This document shows, in pieces, positions 1 to 12,711 of a stretch of 64,000 nucleotides of DNA; within the stretch, counting starts at the first letter, position 1; every line of letters starts with the position of its first letter. The DNA comes from Cylicocyclus nassatus (taxonomy: Eukaryota > Nematoda > Chromadorea > Rhabditida > Strongylidae): positions 105,533,661 to 105,597,660 of the forward strand of contig CATQJL010000001.1 of NCBI GenBank assembly GCA_958299035.1, read 5' to 3'. A program made the translations under genes and the position numbers. Under the pieces are notes generated by a model. The model ran no database searches. It had not been told where the DNA came from and was given only the letters and a program-made list of their open reading frames with translations.

Positions 1-2390
1 TCAGCCTACAATTGTCTCAATAATGGTAATCCACTGAAGATTTCAAATGAGATCGTGACATGCTCGATGCAAACAGTCTTAGCTAAACTGCTATTTGGTA
101 GTTTGGAAAGCAGATCAAAGAGGCCTGAACTCTCGATTATCAACGGAACTGGTATGTTGACTAATCTTTGCCGTAAAGTGAACTTATTTAGGTAATTGGT
201 GTGCTCAACGCGTTGCTTTTAACATTATGAAATGTGCATATTATCATCGCCGCATCCCATTGCGATTCTTTCCAGCCAACTCAGATGAAACTGGCGACGA
301 CTGTCCAGAAGATTATTATTGTGTGCCGTTATTTGATGATGCATTGAAACCCGGATATTACCAAGTAGGCAGTGACAAAGCCTTATATTCGATTAAATTG
401 AGCAATTTGTATTTTCAAGGGGTTCTGCTGTCCATCACCGGGTCGAATCCGTCCAGTTTGCCCTGTGGGGGAGCCACACGAGACGAGTTTTCCGCCTGAC
501 TACGGTTGCAATGATTGCCCAATAGAGTATTATTGTCATAGAGACCTTTTTTATCCCGAACTATCGGTGAGGAAGAGCACATAATTCGAATTAGAAGGAA
601 ATTCCCGTCATTTTTGTTTAGATCTGCTGTCCTAAGCCATGCATTTCATTGGAGGATATCTATCATGACGGACAATGCTATCCTACAGCTTTTTATGGTG
701 ACAGCTGTCATGTAGGTTTTGCTTTTGCCTCTAACATTCAAATCCTACTGCATGGCAGCAAAAATTGGTCCCCTATTCGACTAAAATCCTGGGAAACCTC
801 TTGGAAGGTTTTTGGTGATTTCATGACAGAAGCTAGAAGAAGTTTCAGATCTCTGCCCAGTGCTCACCGTCCCGTAATTCAACGGACATCTATAGTGAGA
901 ATGCACCACTGGAATGCGTTGATGGAGTCTGTAAATGCAGAACTGGCTTTAGCCATATCAATGGCGAGTGCAAAAGTGGGTTCTCTGTTTGTTTCCAAAG
1001 TGTTCCAATGACAAAGTCATAATGCAGGACAAGAAATTAGGAAATAGGCCAGTGCAAGGGAACTGCCCGAAAGAGAGAAGTTTACTCTTGTCGTATATGT
1101 TCATGGTCTAGCTGAGGTCGCTGCATAAGTTATTTTCACACATCGAAAGATTTTTTCTCGTTTTTAAATTATCCTAATGTTACGAGTACAAGACGCGTTT
1201 CGATTTCTCAAGCGAGCCGCTGAGCCGAGTCCTTTCATTTCGTAAGACAGAACTTATGCCGCACGATACCCTCAGGCAGTATGCAGTATAGGGTCCTTTG
1301 GTCGCGAAAATTCTTGGAGTGTTCAGGCTGGTCGAGTTTAGAAGAAAACGGGCGCGTCTTATACTCGTAAAATTAGGGTATGTGGAGATTTGTTTGATGT
1401 TTTTATTAGATTTTTATTAGTAGTGACGCAACGTTTCGAACAAATCTCGCAGAAGCTCAAAGTGGTGGAGCTGTAGAACATCCAACCGCTGCTAAAGAGC
1501 TGTTATAAGTAACTGCTTGCCAAGCGAATGTGTGCATAACGTGTGTTGCCCTGGCTGTGGAGGCACCAGGCAAACCCAGAGGTAGACCCAATAAGATGTA
1601 TGGACAGAATCAAGACCCCTGCGAGAACTTGGTATAGACGAAGACCTTACCTCAGATAGGACAAATGGAGACATCTGACAAGGAAAGCAGACCCTGCATA
1701 AGCGGGACACATACGAGGATAAAAAAGTGTATGTTAAGGCGAAAGTGTGCTAATGGATAGCCCTTTATTATTTAAGAGATTTTGCCAAATTCTCTAGAAT
1801 TTTCCAGGGCATAACGAAGAGAGGGTGATGACAAACTTATGTAACGACCTAATGCTGCAAAACACAGTTTTTGATGATAGATCAAGAACTGTCACTGGCA
1901 GATTTCGTAAAAAAATATTGTTGGAGATGACAAAAAATAAGTGACTTATCAAAATTTGACCGTCAAATATGTTCTCTCGTGTTATAGGAGTGATGTGCAC
2001 AGTTGGGCTCCGGGGCGAGCCATCAGTGGATAGAAATAATCAGCTGATCAGATGCGATCGATCTTCCGACTGCTCACAGGGGCAGATGTGTGATCCGAAT
2101 ACTCGAGTATGCTGCAAGGGAGTGAATAGTAAGTTCTAAAAGCATGCTGAGCTTGTTTCTTTGAATATTTGCAACGACTTTGGAAGGAGGGAGTGCAAGT
2201 GAGTGCAGAGCAATAATAAAATATGTTGCTACATATTTTCTCAACTCTAGTATGGCTACGATTTTCAGAATGTCCGAAGGACTATGTCGAAACGGGAGAA
2301 ACATGCGATAAAGATGGTTGTAACAACGGCGAGATTTGCCATCGACCTAAAACGGGAAAGATCAAAATTTGCTGTGCACTTGAGACGTAG
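1..2390 (+). CDS. Secreted multidomain cysteine-rich protein (lustrin-type domains plus EB module), 5' end outside window
   Basis: Seven exons join in frame: 1-151 (or from 5, after a possible acceptor tcag), 276-364, 420-566, 622-711, 861-975, 1988-2128 and 2269-2390, ending in TAG; about 284 codons are in the window. Each junction has GT and AG and the phases fit. The protein is a string of short disulfide-rich modules. Two lustrin-type domains come first, each with a spaced Cys ladder ending in CC (CPEDYYC...GFCC, then CPVGEP...ICC). An EB-like module follows, with Cys pairs and ECVDGVCKCRTGF. Two more lustrin-type domains end CCKG and ICCALET. In nematodes such modules occur in large secreted or matrix proteins, often with Kunitz domains; a Kunitz part may lie upstream of the window. 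The exact partner or substrate cannot be told. The gene is convergent with the Kunitz gene ending at 3415. The long stretch after the first CLNNG...TCS block in exon 1 is the least certain part; it could hide an intron. Confidence 0.8.
1563..1702 (+). mobile_element. Decayed non-LTR retrotransposon 3' end (RTE-type) in intron
   Basis: Lies inside intron 5 of the lustrin/EB gene. Translation across two frameshifts recalls the extreme C-terminus of RTE-like reverse-transcriptase ORFs: an APGKPRGRP start, an ELG.DEDL..DR middle and a final WRHLTRKADPA before a stop. Only about 140 bp are recognisable and the frame is broken, so it is a dead fragment. Family assignment is from the recalled motif, not from a search. 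Confidence 0.5.
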
Positions 2391-3414
2391 TTTTCAATTT
2401 TGCAATGTCACCAACCTTTTGAGTATTTCTTGAGTACGTTTTATAAACGTGATTTTATCTCCACATATAGCATCTCTCTATATATATAAACAAAATTCGA
2501 ACTCTGTATAGTCAGCATGTAAGTGGCTTATAAACTCCTTTGCGCGTGGACCGATGAGCCGAAATTCGCTCCCCTATAAATGAGGCACGGCGCAAAAGAT
2601 AGACTACTTTTTTAACGATTCGCTGGGCCCTTCAATCGATTTATTGATTTGTTTACTTAGTTGAAGAAAATGACTTATCGATTTGAATCACTTCCCATGT
2701 GAAGTAGAAGGGCGATGAAAATTATTTACGTTTCGCGGCAAAGGCGATGCGGTTTCACGAAAGAGGCGACCAAGAAGGAAGACAAATCACTGTTACCAAG
2801 ACCGTTGCGGTGCAAACCAGGAGCAGAAGCAGGAAGGAAGAAGGAAAGAGGCTACGAGAATTAAGAACTGAGAGAAAGGGGCAAATTGTGAGTTAAAGTT
2901 TAACAACCATGCTAGGCCGGCTTACCGCTTTCCGAGCTGTACCTGGAACGTCGGCTAGTGGAAAGTAGATAGTCTGCGTGTTAAAGGTAGTGTAAGTTTC
3001 TATAGACTTCTTCCTGCATGATTCGATTAATCTAAAACTTTGCACACGTATGTTCTTAACCCTTAAGAAGACGCAGCTTACTCTTGAATCTAGAGTCCAA
3101 AACTTGAGCCAATTTCTGTGCCCTTCCATCGATTTTATTGATTTTTGGGCCTTTGCAATGAAAATAAATTCTATATGCTTCACTTTACGATCTGCCAACC
3201 AGTTGAGGTTACGCCAAGAGTGAAACCGGGGAAGCCAATTAGTACTGTATAAAACCGAATAACTATTAGTGTAAGTGTTAGTAAGTTAGTAAGCCGACCA
3301 AAGTTCTGATCACGTGCATCTCGAATTTAAACGATTCTGTACATGATGCAAAACGTTTACTAAGCTTATCCAACCATTTTTACAGATGCAAAACCTTCAT
3401 AGCCGACAGCATAA
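2391..3414. other. Intergenic gap between convergent genes
   Basis: Lies between the stop codons of the lustrin/EB gene (+) and the first Kunitz gene (-). A purine-rich stretch lies at 2730-2890. The sequence gttagtaagccg near 3283-3297 recurs near 15475-15490, suggesting a dispersed repeat. No supported coding exon was seen; the 101-codon minus-strand frame at 2893-3198 has no family signature. Confidence 0.5.
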
Positions 3415-6400
3415 TTACTGGCAACAGTAAGAGAAATAATTTCCTTTCCGGCATTCGCTACCCTTGGGGCAGAAGTTGTGACTGCAACTCAAGCCCTGCA
3501 GTGTGCCCATCTGTAATATAACACATTACAGCTCATCATCGCTTAGGGAGTATAACAGATCATTTCTTGTAATGGAATGACGCAAGAGACAGAAAATTCA
3601 GGAATTTGATGCTGACGATCATGATCTTCACTGCTTTCGCTTGCATCAATGACATGATTATTTTCGTGACTGTGCCGTGAGACTGCGAAGGTGTTTTCGC
3701 CAAGGAATCATTGAGTTCAAGTCTCATGGCTTGCAAACATGGTGCAAAATTATGACGAACAGGATCACATTGGAAGAGTCAGTTATGGAATTTTGTTGGG
3801 AAAGTTAGCTCGGTGTGGCACTTACATATCCCCTATAGTTGCTCTTGACCACCTTCTTTTTTCCGCAGTCAGGGTTCTCGTCAGCTGCTATTTCTGAAAT
3901 TTAGTCACATAAAGAAAGCTCGCAGTCGTGTTATCGAAGAGAAATAAAAAGCGACATATAACGTACAAATATCAATTTTACGAGGTTTAAAAATCTCTTC
4001 CCACCAGATCAGAAAATCTCCAGAGTTCGCTTAAAAAATGCTATTTTGAACTCAACGTATTCTCTCGCAAATCCGCATATCGTTCATTGACTAAGAGAAA
4101 TAAACTAGTTGATTAAATAGCCTTGCATAGGTCTGATTAACAAGTCCGTTAGAGAGCTCCAAAGCGTTTTGGTTCATTTACTGTTAAAAACCTTTAAAGA
4201 ACATGTTCGAGCTTGTTAAACAACGCGAGCTCGAACATGTTCTTTCACAAATTCCAGGTAGTGATTCACCGAACTGCGTTAAACACAATCATAAACTTTT
4301 TGATCAGACCGCGCAAAGCGTGTTCGTGTCTCTTATAGAGAGAATGAATGATAGGCTCCTAACAGCCGACATGAAAATGATTTCCCAATAAAACTTTCCA
4401 GTCGATTTAATTCTCCACCGATTTAATTCCAAAATCATAGATGTATATCTTCTGTGTATCTGGAGGAGCTACTATCGAAATTTGAGAAATGTGATGGCCT
4501 CCAACGGAATAAGGGGCTGAAAGCAAGCATAACGCCATGAGACATTGTATGCAAATTGGAAATCTTAGGAAGTTTTTCCTTGCCAACTTTGAGCTTCATT
4601 TAATACAGGGTTGAGGAAGTCTTTGAAATTTTGATGTCATTGTATGTTCGGATTTTCCACTATTCTTGTATGCTAATTATATGTACTTGCTTCTTATACT
4701 CTCAAGTACAAGCTTTCCAAAAACTGGACTATTAGCTTTATTCCTATCGGAGATATGCCTTCTGGAACGAAGCGAGCGTTGTTTGCGAAGATGCACGAGA
4801 ACAGAATGGTTTACCAGCAGATTGCGCGGGTTCCCCAAACTTCACGGATCAGCGGATTTCCGCTTTGCTTCGTTTCCAGGATATGAACAGCACCCAGGAC
4901 TGTTGTAGAAGTGATAGAATGGCTACTGCGGACACTTACAAAAATCTAAAAATCGTTCGCTAGCTCCTTTATCGCAATCCTCGGTAGAGCTTGATTGAGC
5001 TGGCTTCAGAGCTGTCCATGTCTAGCAGGACAGGCTCCAACACCGTGGAACAGGACGTTGTGATGAAGCTTCAGGAAGCCAAAAATTCATGCTTCTTGGA
5101 AAAACATGAAAAGATGCAGATGCCGTGCCGCGCAGAGATGCCGTCGACTGCTTGCACGCCTCGACAAGACGTAACCGAACGATACTCTTTTTTACGTCAG
5201 AATTTTCACCATGAAGCAGGTTTTTGATGCCAAAACAACGGAATCATCACCTAATCGCACTAAGAAGCCAATAGGAAAATTGACTCGCAGAAGGAAATCT
5301 TCATTCGGCTTCTGCGACGATTTTTGCGGCGATCGCTTCCGACAGCAAGATGCTGCCGATTTTTGTGTCTCAGGGCATCAAGGTGAACACTGCTACGCGT
5401 GCGGGTGGCATCTTGAAGAAGGAATTGTTGGCCTGGACCAATAAAACATTTTGCCGGAAGCGATTGTACACAGCGCGCTAGCGCATTTGCGCACAAAGCG
5501 AAGGTTGTTCAAGCATGGCCCCAAAGCAACGTTAAGGGCTGGCTCTTAAGGAATAACCTCCGTATTTGCCGGATCTGAATGCTCGACTACAGCGTGTGGC
5601 TGTTTTTAGGCCAAAGCCTGAGCTCACTCACTCGAGATTATGGAGTCTCTGCGATGTGCTCTATAGAATGCGTGGGAAAGAGTCGAGTGGAGCACCACCG
5701 TAACACCATGGACAGCGTTCCCAGGCGTTTCCGAGCTTGCGTTCGCGTCCAAGGAAGAATATTCGAATTGTGAAGTCTCTGATATAGCAGACAGTTGATA
5801 ATCACTATTTATTGATTTCATATAATCATCTTGCCCATCTTCATCATTGCGTTAAAAATATCGTGTTCAAAGACGTTCCCCCAATCCTGTAGTTTTTAAA
5901 ATGAGCACGTTTCTTTTGTCTCGTTAGATAACGGCGAAATTGCGAAACAGCATTAGTGATATCCATAACTACGCAAATATAATATACGACGAATACCACA
6001 CTATGCAACGGCTTCTGGCAATTCAACTTTCCTTAAGTTTGCCAGTGGACGGTCAAAGAACACTTACTCCTGTCTTTGTCTTCACAGCAGAATCCGTACT
6101 CATTTGCCATTACGCAGGTGGATCCTTTTGGACATTTGCTCCATTTGTACTGCTCGTTGCACATACCCGTTTTTGTTCCATTGCCGGGACAGCGAAAATA
6201 TGCAGCTGCAATTGGCTAATTAAATATGCGGTTATTAAGGGAGTTTCTGGGTATTTGCGCAAACTTCTTCAAAACTGCTACATCAAGCAAGTTGATCCTT
6301 TTGAAGGCCGCAAACTTTGCTGCAAAGACATTATTGTCTACAGGGCATTTATTTTATGGGACCTCAGCACTTCAATTCGGGCCATTAGAATGCGCAGTCA

Positions 6401-8855
6401 GGAAAAAAGGTCGACTTAAAAACCAGCCTGTTAGTGCAGAAGTTTTTCAAGCATGAAGAGAGCTAATTCGATAGTTATGTACAAGTCTGTGAGGGCTGTT
6501 GGTTTATGTCACATCTTTGATCACCGCACGCAACATTTTTTTTCAGAAATTTGGAAAATGGGCCTTGATGCGTCCTAAAATGCATCTTTCGAGTAAATGA
6601 ATTCGAAGTCTTTCCTTATGCGCGGTATGTTCATTGCCAAATAATTGCAGCAGGAAGAATCCTGATTTTCATCGTTGCACGAACTTCCTTTTTTAATGTG
6701 TAGATCAATATGCCTTATAATGGATAAAACTGAATGCGATCTTGAGAAGCTTAGGCTTTCTTCTACAGAAGCGTACAATATATTTGTCGTTAAGATTCAA
6801 CCAATGAGTCTGAAATTGAAACTTCCAAAACTGCCGGGAGCTTTTCTTAATAACCTAAGAGTAGGTGATCGAAGCTTTTGCGAGGGGTAGAAACAAATTC
6901 CTTACCAACCCTTTGAACTGGTGAAGTGAATCTTTGATAATCGGATATGAATAGCTTCATTTCCGATTATTAAAGATTCAATTCTTTGTTATCAAACACC
7001 AAATTTAACTGTAAACAGGAAATGTCTCCGCTATGCCATCCGAGGCAAGGTAGAAGAAAAATGCAAGAAGAGCTTTCGATTGAATTACTCAAGCTTTAAA
7101 GGACTCAGAGACTCATTGATAGAGACCCACGCAAAGGTTAAAACCAAGATTTGGTATTTTTATTATCCTAGAGATAGGATCTCTCTCCAGATCCTACAGA
7201 GCTCCCACTAAGTTAGTCACAATGTGGACATATAGCAGTATACGTAATTACGCCTGCTGAAATCTGTCCAATCTAATCAATCAATGAAATTATACATGCG
7301 GAATGTGCCATTTCGATCACCTAGGGCACATGGAGCAGTGATAATGGTTGTACTTCTGAGATTTTGCGATACACAAATGTATGTGCAAGACAGATTTGCC
7401 TCTCACTTAACCGTTATATTAGGTTGAACCGAAAGTTCGTTCGCACCATTTTCAAAAAATCATAACTTCTTTCAATCACAACGATTTTGCGCATAACAAA
7501 TTTTATCAGAAAGCGTAAGGCATGCAGTTTACAAAAGCCCCCTGAGGAGCCCAATATGCTCAGGTTGTAGAGATAAAAATAAAAGAACGAGATCATCCAA
7601 AATCGGAATTTTTGAGCAAAAATTCAAAAAATCTAGAAAGTGTGTGATAAAATCCAGAACAGCCATCATCTTAAGTTTTCTTATATTTTATTACTAAGTG
7701 AGTCAAGTTTGTGCTGATCGAGCTCTTCTTTCAAAAGTTATGATTTTTTGGAATAAAGTGCCGAAAAATTAATTTCTTAAGAATTCTTAGGGAATTGATT
7801 TTTTGGCTTTTTTTATTCAAAAGATCATAAATTTTGAAAGAAGAGCTCGATCAGCACAAACGTGACTCATTTAGTGATAAAATATAAGAAAACCTAAGAC
7901 GATGGTTGTTCTGGATTTTGTCGCACAGTTTCTAGATTTTTAAAAATTTTTGCTTAAAAATTCCGAATTTTCGATGATCTCGTTCTTTCATTTTTATCTC
8001 TGTAAACTGAGCATGTTGAAAACTCGACGGAAGACTTTTGGAAACTACATGCTTTACGCTTTGTAATAAAATTTGAAATGCGCAAAATTGTTATGACAGA
8101 AAGAGGTTATGATTTCTTGAAGATGGTGCGAACGAACTTTCGGTTCAACCTAATACATTCTATTTAAAAAGGCCACTTCGACTACTTCGACTAAACAACT
8201 TTCCTTGCAAGCACGAGTTTTCATCTTTCGAGCCGAGATCCAATTCCTGAGATAAAGACAAAGCTTTTGAATTTCTTCCAACTTTGCTTGAATCGCAATC
8301 TTTGAAAACACCTAATGGTGCTGATTCATTTCATGATTGAAATCTTCACTGAAATACAATCCGATGGTTCAACCTTGAACCTAGCCCCAACGATCAAGAT
8401 GCGGTAAGAATGTGCAACAAGTGGAACTCCAATAGTCTGTGTAATATAACTTTTGGCTCCATTTGTTCTCGGCGAAGCCTCAATCTCACTAGTGTTTTGT
8501 TTATATAGTAAAAAGCTACTCACGTGGAAGACATAAGTCGGAGCATTCTTTCCAATCTATAAAATTATTGTCATTTCCACCACATCCAGTGTATTTGAAC
8601 GGAAAGCACTTGTAATGGTTTGCATCGAAATAGTACTGGAATTCTCATTTCCGACTAATTATTGTCACTGAGTAACGTACGTACTCTAATTTTCGGAGTT
8701 GTCTTGCAGTTCTGCTTCCCCATTCTGAGCGATTTTATGCAATCGATCATGGAATTTTCCGATTCCACTAAAGTGACGTTAAGATTAAGAAGGTAATCTA
8801 TAATCAACATACCATGTAATGGGAATAACATTGCTAGGACCAGCAGGTGCCACAT
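3415..8855 (-). CDS. Secreted Kunitz plus lustrin-type cysteine-rich protein (paralogue A)
   Basis: Six coding exons on the minus strand: 8855-8813, 8767-8685, 8635-8524, 6205-6068, 3893-3826 and 3510-3415 (stop TAA); 540 nt, 179 residues. All introns are GT..AG with phases 1,0,1,1,0. Exon 1 is a signal peptide (MWHLLVLAMLFPLHG). Exons 2-3 form one Kunitz/BPTI domain with six Cys, split by an intron just before YYFD; the core FPFKYTGCGGNDNNF is canonical and Lys follows the second Cys, the usual P1 position, which suggests inhibition of trypsin-like proteases. Exon 4 is a lustrin-type domain (CPKGSTC...FCC). Exons 5-6 make a final Cys-rich module (NPDCGKKK, then FCPKGSEC...YCC). The ATG lies 14 nt after a TTTTTTTAG acceptor (8869-8870), fitting trans-splicing. 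Introns 3 and 4 carry a MITE and a transposase relic. The secreted inhibitor role is inferred from family; the target is unknown. Confidence 0.88.
4990..5774 (+). pseudogene. Decayed Tc/mariner-type DDE transposase
   Basis: Sits in intron 4 of Kunitz paralogue A, on the opposite strand. Several short frames together resemble the C-terminal half of a nematode DDE transposase: a block like LPIFVSQGIKVN, then YLPDLN followed by LDYSVWLFL in another frame, and a tail ending in RRFRACVRVQGRIFEL and TGA. At least three frameshifts and stops break it, so it is inactive. Weak similarity may extend back to about 4700. No terminal inverted repeats were found around it. Confidence 0.6.
7419..8153. mobile_element. 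Palindromic mariner-type MITE (735 bp) in intron 3 of Kunitz paralogue A
   Basis: The ends are near-perfect inverted copies beginning TTAGGTTGAACCGAAAG and are flanked on both sides by TA (7417-7418 and 8154-8155), the Tc1/mariner target site. The two halves are complementary over most of their length, with only a short unpaired centre near 7780, so the element can fold into one long hairpin. It has no transposase. The TTAGGT end resembles mariner inverted repeats. Confidence 0.88.
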
Positions 8856-8870
8856 TATCTTAGTCTTCCT

Positions 8871-10057
8871 AAAAAAACGTTCTGAAATATTGGAATGCTG
8901 GAAAAGTGCGAAGAAAAAGCTGATTTCTGACAGAACAACGATTCTTCCCATTTTGGTTGTTTTGCTGGCTCACCTAAGGTTTTGAGTTCTGGCTTTATTA
9001 TGGAACGCACGATATGAGTATCTTGGCAACCTCCAAGAAGCGGAGCCTAATTCTCTAACTAAATACGTCTTAAGAAAATCTTAGTGATATGGTAACGTTC
9101 TGCAACATCGTCTGTATCGCTCCATGCGAAAAAACAAAAAATGTAGCTCGCTGAGTTTGCGGCACGCGCAGATAGATTTTTACGGGATCATCTCGGGACT
9201 TTGTTATATTTCAGTAAGTAAGGGGCTAAAAAAAGCTTTTGAGTGGCCGGACTTGTTATCAATCGAGTGGGTTTTATAAGATTGTAGTTGATGGCTATAC
9301 GGCGTTGAATCCATTTAACACATCAAGCAAAAGAGAGGGCCCGATGCTGAAAAGGGGAAAAATGCATAAGAGATTCTCTTCTCAAAACCACAAGCATTTT
9401 TCTCCATATTAGCATCTCAGTTAGCAAGCAGGATGTAATCAACTTTCATAAATGGACCCAACGTCGGCTTTCGCCTTCATCGATTTCTTCACAGCTGAAT
9501 ATCGAATTTATTTATGAAACGTTCTCTCAGACGCCAACATCTAAGTATAATGCCTTTTGGGATTATATTATCATTTCATCATCTGTTCCCAGCCATTTTG
9601 ATTTCAATGCAGATGTACCATCTCAAATTTAGATATAGTAGAAGCATTGTAGACATTCAATTGCTGGTAAACTTATCAACCCTCCACCGATAAGACATAA
9701 ATCAAATGCTTGAAACTAATTGTTTGGAACATAAATCCTAATATCAATTTTACATATATGAGTCATTTTAACTATCGCCATCCTTCCTTATTGGGATGGC
9801 ATAGAAAACAATATTCCGTCTAAGGATAGGAAATCAAACGGAGGTCTCAAGTCATAATATTACAATTATAAACATTATTATCTTTTACTATTTCTTTACA
9901 AACCCTGCTATCAAAAACCGCCAAGCTTGGCAGCAATCAGAACTCTGCACGAGGCTGACACCTAATAGTTTACAAAGAAAACTCCTTTTGAGTTTGCGAA
10001 AAACATGTGTCTTTTTTCAAGCAGGTAGAGTAGGTCAAGAGAATTACCTGACTCTTA
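8871..10057. other. AT-rich intergenic DNA upstream of Kunitz paralogue A
   Basis: Contains the presumed promoter of the Kunitz gene starting at 8855. I saw no coding exon, RNA gene or clear inverted repeat in it. Confidence 0.4.
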
Positions 10058-10695
10058 CAAGGAAAGGATACTTAGTCGAAAGCACCAATCCAGATGAGAC
10101 ATATATCATCTTAAAGCGCTTGAAACGCGGATTCCAAATTTGCAGTTTCTAGCTGCGGAGCGGTTTTGAAGAAGGAGTTATGAAGGGCGTTCTCCCCTGG
10201 GGTTTAGGCGCCCTCCAGCGGTCTCTCCTTATCTGTAAGCACTGTAGAGGAGTATCAGCTGATGGCAACCGACATAATGGTAAGTAGCTTGAATGAACAT
10301 TACAGTAAAGATTGTAATACTCATATTACTTTGATTTTTTTGACACTTCTAACTTCGATTAGTATCAATATCATCAGAAGTTTCATGCTTTAGGGCTCTG
10401 AAGCCATTTAGAAGCTCAAATTTACAAAAGTGGATTAAAACCTTAACACTCTTCTTATCTAGCAAGTCACTTACCACTAGGTCAGTTGCCACCAGTTAGT
10501 GCTCCTCTACAGTGTTCATAGGCGGGGGAGACCAGGTGGAGGGCGCTTCAACCCCAGAGGAAAACCCCTCATAACTACCTCTGCAAAACCGCTCCGCAGC
10601 TAGAAACTGCAGATTTGGAATCAGCGTTTCAAGCGCTTTAAGATGATATATGTCTCATCTGAATTGGTGCTTTCGACTAAGTATCCTCTCCTTGT
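10058..10695. mobile_element. Palindromic MITE, ACAAGG family, copy 1
   Basis: Left arm 10058 to about 10265 and right arm about 10490-10695 are inverted copies, diverged by scattered substitutions. The outer ends read ACAAGGAAAGGATACTTAG on one side and its near complement on the other. The arms contain a block also found in the copies at 12.3, 42.1 and 43.2 kb (GGAATCAGCGTTTCAAGC on the right arm). There is no ORF. Confidence 0.8.
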
Positions 10696-11258
10696 TAGAT
10701 CCCGTGCGAGAAAAGATGTGGATTTTCATATGAGGGCTTTTCTGGTTAGAGAGACTTAGCAATGCTTCAAGGTGGATAAAAGGATAAAAGTTTTGCTACA
10801 TCATTTAATGTTCGCGAAGCCACGCTTTTGACTGCGCTTAATCCAAACAAGCTGTACATCATCGCACTTTCAAGCGCTGTTTTTGAGTATTAATTTTAAT
10901 TTTTTTATTAAGTTTTGATTATTATTGTTAGGCGACCATCTGAAAGCAGTTATGAGTGTTCGTATCTGCCAAGTGTTCTGTGACATGTGCCTCACGAAAG
11001 ACGTTTAAAAAACACTCACTTAGGTTTCTAGTAAATGTGCTTCCTCCCTTTACATAATACCATAGATACTGAAATTGCGCTCAGGCTGCCTTAACACATT
11101 GAGTGAACAATTTGACAAAATTTCCACTAGCATTTCTCCCGTATTTGGCGCCATATGTGCGTATGCACGAAATCACATTCAAATCACAAAATCAAAATTA
11201 TGTAGGAGTTTTTATATGCTTATTCATGGAGTGTGCAAAGTTTTCAGAATTAAATGTA

Positions 11259-12097
11259 TTAGGTCGGTGCAAAAAGTTCTTCCCGTCTTTTGAGCCAACC
11301 CTCAAGTTGTAGAGCAAAGATTAACAGGTAATTCAAGCAGTATTCAATGCAGAGTTTATTCCTCATCACAGCAGACATTTTGCTATGAATTTTCAGGATT
11401 TTCGTTCGAGATTTTCGCAAATGCTCCAGTACCTTTCTGATGAGGCGAAGCTTTTGCAAACTAATGCAATTGTTTGCATTTCTCCCGCGTTTTTAGACTT
11501 ACTGCAATACATTTGAATGTCCAAATGTAGTATTTGGCCCATTTCATCCTCGTGAAGATTGAAATGTAAGTTTGGGTATCATTTAATGTAAATTTTTTCC
11601 TTTTTTAATAGCTGCCTTTTCTTAGCCTGCGACTTTTGCAGACAAAATCGCCGCTGGAGCGATGCTCGCTCATTTACATTGTAAAGTTAGTGATAGTGAT
11701 AATCGAGTTTTCAAACAGCGATATTTGAAACAATCTGCAGTGCTTGTTGTTTTATATGTTACACGATTTTCAGAACTTATGACTCCTGTAAATCCATTCA
11801 GCAAAACTCTAAAAAGGAACTTGGATTAATGCGACGAATGCATCAGTTTGCAAAAGGTTTGCACCAGCTGGTGGCTGCACAACATCTGTGAAAGTTTTGA
11901 ATAAAAATTCCGAAAATTAGCAAAGTTTATGGTAAAAATGAAGTGGTAAAATTCGGCGACCATCTCATCGCCCGTTGAAAGAGTCGTTAGAAAACATGTC
12001 TGGTGGAAAGAAGAAGAAATTTTGCATTAAATACTGCTCAAAACACTTGTTATGGGGTTTTTTCTAGAGAACGGGATTGACTTCTGCACCGACCTAA
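11259..12097. mobile_element. Non-autonomous mariner-type element (839 bp)
   Basis: Inverted ends TTAGGTCGGTGCAAAAAGT and the matching CTTCTGCACCGACCTAA are flanked by TA at 11257-11258 and 12098-12099. The TTAGGTYGGTGCAAAAGT-like end is typical of mariner elements. The inside has no intact transposase frame; short frames only. Confidence 0.82.
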
Positions 12098-12320
12098 TAT
12101 CAAGGTTCTTATCGGGAAATACAATGAACATTTTTGCATCAATCTCCCCTCTACTAAATCATGCAGTGACTTTTGCCTTCTCAGAGAAACATAATCTGCA
12201 TGTTTCACAATTAAAAAAATACCTAAGTTTGCTTCTAAACTCCTGAACAACTACCGTTATGCCCTGTGTTCTATATGGCAATCACGCCACCGGTATTATT
12301 AATCATAGAAGGTTACCTTG

Positions 12321-12711
12321 CAAGGGAATGGTCGGAAATCGAAGTGGCCAATCCAAACAAGCTGCATCCAGATGCGCCATAAAACGCTGAGTTCGAGCCT
12401 ATATTCCATATCATTTTGCTAAGGAATCGTGCACCAAAGCGTGAATTCGGCAGTACAGATCTATGTTCATATCCCTGGATCAAAATCTGCAGCTGGGTTG
12501 GTCCATATTCCCGAAGCCTAAAGGTGAGCTGAAAGCGCAACAATGCGCTCAATTTCGCAATTTTTATGTACGATTTTTTTGAATAAATTTGCTCATAACT
12601 TCATCCACAAAGGGCTAAGCAGATATGGATTACAGTTCGAATTCAGCGCTGAATGTTGCATCGAATGGTAGGCAGCTTGCTGATTGGCCACTTATGACTA
12701 TTGCCTTGTTA
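12321..12711. mobile_element. Palindromic MITE, ACAAGG family, copy 2
   Basis: Arms near 12321-12420 and 12600-12711 are inverted copies: AAGTGGCCAATC..AAGCTGC on the left matches the complement of the right. The ends read CAAGGGAATGGTC and, inverted, CAAGGCAATAGTC. The shared inner block contains CGCTGA.TTCGA and TCCATATC. No coding content. Confidence 0.7.
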
